A stretch of 7,914 nucleotides of DNA from Bacillota bacterium (lineage in GTDB: Bacteria > Bacillota > Clostridia > Christensenellales > Borkfalkiaceae): contig JAETTR010000045.1 of the NCBI GenBank assembly GCA_021768985.1, positions 1 through 7,914 of the forward strand, written 5' to 3'. Positions within the stretch are counted from its first letter, which is position 1. The number at the start of each line of letters is the position of its first letter. Below, piece after piece: positions 4,953 through 7,914 of the stretch. Below the pieces are notes generated by a model. The model saw nothing but the letters and a program-made list of their open reading frames with translations, had not been told where the DNA came from and ran no database searches. Made by a program: the position numbers and the translations under genes.

Positions 4953-6764
4953 ATGAAAATCACGTCGAAGGAATTAAGACAAAAATGGATCTCGTTTTAC
5001 GAGAAAAACGGACACGTCAACGTGGGCGCGGTGTCGCTGATCGGCGACGGCTCCACGGGCGTCATGTTCAACGTGGCGGGAATGCAACCGCTCATGCCCT
5101 ATCTTCTGGGTAAGCCGCACCCGCTCGGCAAAAGGCTGTGCAACGTGCAGGGCTGTATGCGCACCGTCGATATCGATTCGGTGGGCGACGCTTCGCACTT
5201 CACCTTTTTCGAGATGATGGGAAATTGGTCGCTCGGCGACTATTTCAAAAAGGAAAAGACGGCTTGGACCTTCCGTCTGCTCACCGAGGAGTTCGGGCTC
5301 GACAAGGACAAGCTTTGCTCCACGGTGTTCGAGGGCAACGATTCCGCGCCGCGGGATACGGAAACGGCGGAGCTTCTGCAAGGTCTGGGAATCCGCCCCG
5401 AGCATATCTTTTATCTGCCCAAGGAGGACAACTGGTGGGAGCTCGAGGGCACCGTCGGCACGCCGTGCGGACCCGATAACGAGTGGTTCTATCCCCTCGA
5501 TTCCGAAAAGAAAAATCCTGTTTTCCCCGACGATTACGTGGAGATCGGCAACGACGTGTACATGCAGTACAAAAAGATGGCAGCGGGCTACGAGCCGCTC
5601 GATCACAAAAACGTGGATACGGGCTTCGGGTTCGACCGTATGCTGCTGTTTTTAAACGGACTGAACGACGGCTATAAAACGGACCTCTTCCTGCCCGTCA
5701 TCGCAAAGCTCGAAGCGCTTTCGGGCAAGCGGTACGACGATGGCGGCGAGGACCGCAAAGCCGTGCGCATAATCGCCGACCACACCCGCACCACGGTCAT
5801 GCTGATCGGCGACGAGCAGGGAATCCTGCCCTCGAATACGGGCGCGGGCTATATTTTGCGCCGCTTGATGCGCCGCGCGATCCGCTATTGCAAGTCGCTC
5901 GGCGTCTCGTCCGAGGCGATGACCGAGGTCGCGAAAATTTTTATCGAACAGGTCTACGACGAGGCGTATCCTTTATTAAAGGAAAAAGAGGGGTATATTC
6001 TCGAAGAGATCAAGAAGGAAGCGGACCGCTTCGAATCCACCCTCGCGCAGGGGATCAGGGAGTTCGAAAAGTGCGTGAACGGGTTGGAGCGTAAGAACGC
6101 GTTCATGGCGCAGAGCAACCCCGCGTACGTGAAAGAAACGGTCATCGGCGGGAAGCAGGCGTTCCGTCTGTACGATACGTACGGGTTCCCCCTCGAGCTC
6201 ACCGAAGAGCTCGCCGCGGAGCGCGGTCTGTCGGTGGATACGGCGGGCTTCGACGCGGCGTTCAAGGAGCATCAGGAGAAGAGCCGCGTACTGCCTACGG
6301 GACAGTTTAAGGGCGGTTTGGAGAGCCATTCGGAAATGGCGACGAAGTACCACACCGCCACCCACTTGCTGAACGCGGCGTTGAAGCAGGTGCTCTCGCC
6401 CGATTGCAACCAGAAGGGGAGCAATATCACCGACGAGCGCATGCGGTTCGATTTCAACTTCCCCCGCCCCATGACGGCGGAGGAGATCGCGGCGGTCGAA
6501 GCGCTCGTAAACGAGAAGATCAAAGAGGATATTCCCGTTGTGTTCCGGGAAATGAGCCTCGAAGAAGCGCGGAAAGAAAATTTCGTGGGCGTATTCGACA
6601 GCAAGTACGGCGAAAAAGTGAAAACGTACTCGATCGGGGAGTTTTCCAAAGAGATGTGCGGCGGACCGCACGTAGAGCGCACGGGCGTTCTGGGCAAGTT
6701 TAAAATCGCGAAAGAGCAGTCCTCTTCGGCGGGCGTAAGAAGAATCAAAGCGATTCTGGAATAA
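4953..6764 (+). CDS. alaS: Alanine--tRNA ligase, short form without the C-terminal domain
   Basis: A class II synthetase of 603 residues that charges tRNA-Ala. The catalytic domain covers about 1-240: NVAGMQPLMPYLLG at 40-53, CMRTVDIDSVGDASHFTFFE at 68-87 (motif 2 region), FFEMMGNWSLGDYF at 85-98, CGPDNEW at 172-178 and VDTGFGFDRM at 221-230. The tRNA-recognition region follows, with GAGYILRRLMRRAIRY at 297-312. The editing domain, about 460-600, keeps all four zinc ligands: His467 and His471 (HTATH), Cys569 and His573 (CGGPH). The protein stops at SAGVRRIKAILE, where common AlaRS continue into DHHA1 and C-Ala for a total near 870-880 residues. The frame is intact and a terminator lies close behind, so this is a natural short form rather than a window cut. 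I chose ATG 4953 over the in-frame TTG 4884 because AAGGA (4939-4943) precedes it and the family N-terminus begins there. Confidence 0.93.
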   Translation: MKITSKELRQKWISFYEKNGHVNVGAVSLIGDGSTGVMFNVAGMQPLMPYLLGKPHPLGKRLCNVQGCMRTVDIDSVGDASHFTFFEMMGNWSLGDYFKKEKTAWTFRLLTEEFGLDKDKLCSTVFEGNDSAPRDTETAELLQGLGIRPEHIFYLPKEDNWWELEGTVGTPCGPDNEWFYPLDSEKKNPVFPDDYVEIGNDVYMQYKKMAAGYEPLDHKNVDTGFGFDRMLLFLNGLNDGYKTDLFLPVIAKLEALSGKRYDDGGEDRKAVRIIADHTRTTVMLIGDEQGILPSNTGAGYILRRLMRRAIRYCKSLGVSSEAMTEVAKIFIEQVYDEAYPLLKEKEGYILEEIKKEADRFESTLAQGIREFEKCVNGLERKNAFMAQSNPAYVKETVIGGKQAFRLYDTYGFPLELTEELAAERGLSVDTAGFDAAFKEHQEKSRVLPTGQFKGGLESHSEMATKYHTATHLLNAALKQVLSPDCNQKGSNITDERMRFDFNFPRPMTAEEIAAVEALVNEKIKEDIPVVFREMSLEEARKENFVGVFDSKYGEKVKTYSIGEFSKEMCGGPHVERTGVLGKFKIAKEQSSSAGVRRIKAILE

Positions 6765-6787
6765 TTTACGAAATCAAACAAAAAAAA

Positions 6788-6813
6788 GAGCTTCGGGAGA
6801 AGCTCTTTTTTTT
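6788..6813 (+). terminator. Rho-independent terminator of alaS
   Basis: GAGCTTC (6788-6794) pairs with GAAGCTC (6799-6805) over a GGGA loop and is followed by eight T (6806-6813). Seven A before the stem let it also serve on the minus strand and extend the stem with A-T pairs. It lies 23 bases after the alaS stop and ends that unit. Confidence 0.95.
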
Positions 6814-7013
6814 AATCCATAATATTGTCGCCGCGAAAGAGCGTCGAATATGCGATCCGTACAGAGAAAGATATCTTATACATTAATATAGTTTTTTCTC
6901 ACTTTCCCGAAAAAGCGCGAAAAATTACGGATTTTAAGAATCGGACGGGGAAAGAGCTCGGAAAAAAATTTGTCTTTTTCCGAAAAAATCTTAAAAACGC
7001 AACTCAAAACAGC
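6814..7013. other. AT-rich non-coding stretch upstream of the rplM promoter
   Basis: I see no gene here. A frame running through 6825-7052 needs a TTG start, lacks a ribosome site and runs across the rplM promoter. One hairpin is present: CGGAAAAA (6959-6966) with TTTTTCCG (6975-6982), loop of eight bases. A-tracts at 6983-6998 just upstream of the rplM -35 box could act as an UP element. Confidence 0.5.
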
Positions 7014-7042
7014 TTGACGGAAGTAATTCAAATGCCTATAAT
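7014..7042 (+). promoter_or_regulatory. Strong promoter of rplM-rpsI
   Basis: TTGACG (7014-7019) and a perfect TATAAT (7037-7042) are separated by exactly 17 bases, one base short of full sigma-A consensus. Upstream A-tracts may raise its strength. The predicted start is about 7048-7051. High strength fits a ribosomal protein operon. Confidence 0.9.
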
Positions 7043-7048
7043 AAATGA

Positions 7049-7133
7049 GTAGTCGGGAGTCGATCGCCCAATCGGCGCGGCTTTCGCAAAAACACGGAAA
7101 TTCGATCCGGCAAGATTTTAAGGAGTACGGAAT
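7049..7133 (+). promoter_or_regulatory. 5' leader of rplM, candidate ribosomal-protein autoregulatory leader
   Basis: The leader is about 85 bases. CGCC (7065-7068) can pair with GGCG (7074-7077), and the overlapping CGAT (7061-7064) with ATCG (7071-7074) is an alternative. AAGGAG (7120-7125) lies eight bases before the ATG. L13 leader RNAs are known upstream of rplM in Bacillus-type Firmicutes; position and length agree, but I could not confirm the conserved structure by eye. Confidence 0.4.
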
Positions 7134-7565
7134 ATGAAAACCTATATGGCAAACGCCCGCACGGTTGAAAGAAAATGGTACGTAGTGGACGCCGACGGGA
7201 TCCCTCTCGGAAGACTTGCTTCCAAGGTTGCGGCGATTCTCCGCGGCAAAAACAAACCCGATTTTACGCCCAACGTGGATACGGGAGATTTTGTGATTAT
7301 TCTCAACAGCGACAAGGTCGTGCTTACGGGCAAGAAGCTGGAGGATAAATTCTACCGTTATCACACCGGGTATATCGGCGGATTAAAAGAAATTTCCTAC
7401 GGCAAAATGATGGCGGAAAGGAGCGACCTTGCGGTTTACGAAGCCGTCAAGGGTATGCTTCCCAAGAATTCGCTCGGTCGTCAGATGATCAAAAAGCTCA
7501 AAGTGTACAAGGGAGCGGAGCACAACCACGCGGCGCAGAAACCCGAAGCGCTTAAATTATTTTGA
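7134..7565 (+). CDS. rplM: 50S ribosomal protein L13
   Basis: A 143-residue full-length protein of the large ribosomal subunit, where it binds 23S rRNA early in assembly. The family pattern runs through the whole sequence: KWYVVDADGIPLGRLASKVA at 14-33, LRGKNKPDFTPNVDTGDFV at 36-54, LTGKKLEDKFYRYHTGYIGG at 64-83, and GMLPKNSLGRQMIKKLKVYKG at 107-127. The ATG has an AAGGAG ribosome site eight bases upstream and a near-consensus promoter. rpsI starts 13 bases after its stop, the conserved bacterial L13-S9 order, so the two are cotranscribed. Nothing unusual is seen in the protein. Confidence 0.98.
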   Translation: MKTYMANARTVERKWYVVDADGIPLGRLASKVAAILRGKNKPDFTPNVDTGDFVIILNSDKVVLTGKKLEDKFYRYHTGYIGGLKEISYGKMMAERSDLAVYEAVKGMLPKNSLGRQMIKKLKVYKGAEHNHAAQKPEALKLF

Positions 7566-7578
7566 GAGGTAATCGGAC

Positions 7579-7914
7579 ATGGCTAAAGTGAATTTAAAGA
7601 AAAAATTGCAGTTCTGGGGTACGGGTCGCAGAAAGAAGGCGATTGCCCGCGTCCGCCTGATTCCCTCCGGCAGCGGCGCGATCACGATCAACGACCGCAC
7701 GCTCGAAGATTACTTCCCCATGGGAACGTTGCAGTACATTGTAAAACAGCCCCTGAAAGAGGTGGAAGCGGAAGGCAAGTACGACGTCTGCGTCAGCGTC
7801 ATCGGCGGCGGATATACCGGTCAGGCGGGCGCGATCCGTCTGGGCATTGCGAGAGCGCTGTTGCAGTCGGAACCCGAGTGCCGTCCCGCATTGAAAAAGG
7901 CAGGTTTCTTAACC
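7579..7914 (+). CDS. rpsI: 30S ribosomal protein S9 (partial, cut by window end)
   Basis: The first 112 codons are present and open to the window edge. The sequence shows the S9 pattern: FWGTGRRKKAIARVRLIPSG at 12-31, INDRTLEDYFP at 37-47, VIGGGYTGQAGAIRLGIARA at 75-94 and LKKAGFLT at 105-112. Only the last 15-20 residues are missing, the basic Arg/Lys-rich tail that reaches the ribosomal P-site tRNA. The ATG at 7579 follows AGAGG (7565-7569), which overlaps the end of rplM, giving tight coupling to L13. Confidence 0.97.
   Translation, partial: MAKVNLKKKLQFWGTGRRKKAIARVRLIPSGSGAITINDRTLEDYFPMGTLQYIVKQPLKEVEAEGKYDVCVSVIGGGYTGQAGAIRLGIARALLQSEPECRPALKKAGFLT

Noticed and set aside
6825..7052. 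75-codon frame between alaS and rplM
   Set aside because: It needs a TTG start close behind a terminator, lacks a ribosome site, and runs over the strong rplM promoter.
1..7914. CRISPR array, tRNA or rRNA genes
   Set aside because: No regularly spaced repeats and no tRNA- or rRNA-like conserved segments were seen on either strand.

Overview
The window looks like a chromosomal piece of a Firmicutes (Clostridia-type) bacterium with fairly high GC. The evidence is strong purine-rich ribosome binding sites, sigma-A-type promoters with 17-base spacers, a Bacillus-like serine acetyltransferase placed directly before cysS, and the rplM-rpsI ribosomal pair with a typical Firmicutes promoter. No single marker fixes the genus; an uncultured gut-type Clostridia lineage is an inference.

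Layout. (1) Positions 1-112 hold the last 32 codons of an IS30-family transposase and the terminal repeat of that insertion sequence, AT-rich compared with its surroundings. It abuts a perfect 28-base dyad that is the terminator of the next gene. (2) 157-915 (minus) is a DeoR/GlpR-family sugar-type repressor with its own promoter and no catabolic genes beside it. (3) 916-1188 is a divergent control region with one promoter per direction, a perfect 9+1+9 dyad, repeated TTGTG(A/G) motifs and a hairpin. (4) 1189-4759 (plus) reads as one transcription unit: an unrecognised HTH-like protein, a two-helix membrane protein of unknown function, serine acetyltransferase (cysE) and cysteinyl-tRNA synthetase (cysS). 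The cysE stop overlaps the cysS start. (5) 4760-4952 is a hairpin-rich spacer without a recognisable promoter. (6) 4953-6764 is alanyl-tRNA synthetase of a short type (603 residues) that ends right after the editing domain and lacks the C-terminal DHHA1/C-Ala part; a strong terminator follows. (7) 6814-7133 carries a near-consensus promoter and an approximately 85-base leader for ribosomal proteins L13 and S9; S9 is cut by the window end.

Most of the window is ordinary core metabolism: cysteine is made from O-acetylserine (CysE) and charged to tRNA (CysS), alanine is charged by AlaS, and L13/S9 build the ribosome. The parts worth a second look are the truncated AlaRS, the apparently leaderless HTH-protein gene with its membrane partner upstream of cysE-cysS, the structured cysS-alaS spacer, and the IS30-type end lying against a terminator palindrome. 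I did not find a clearly new multi-gene system.
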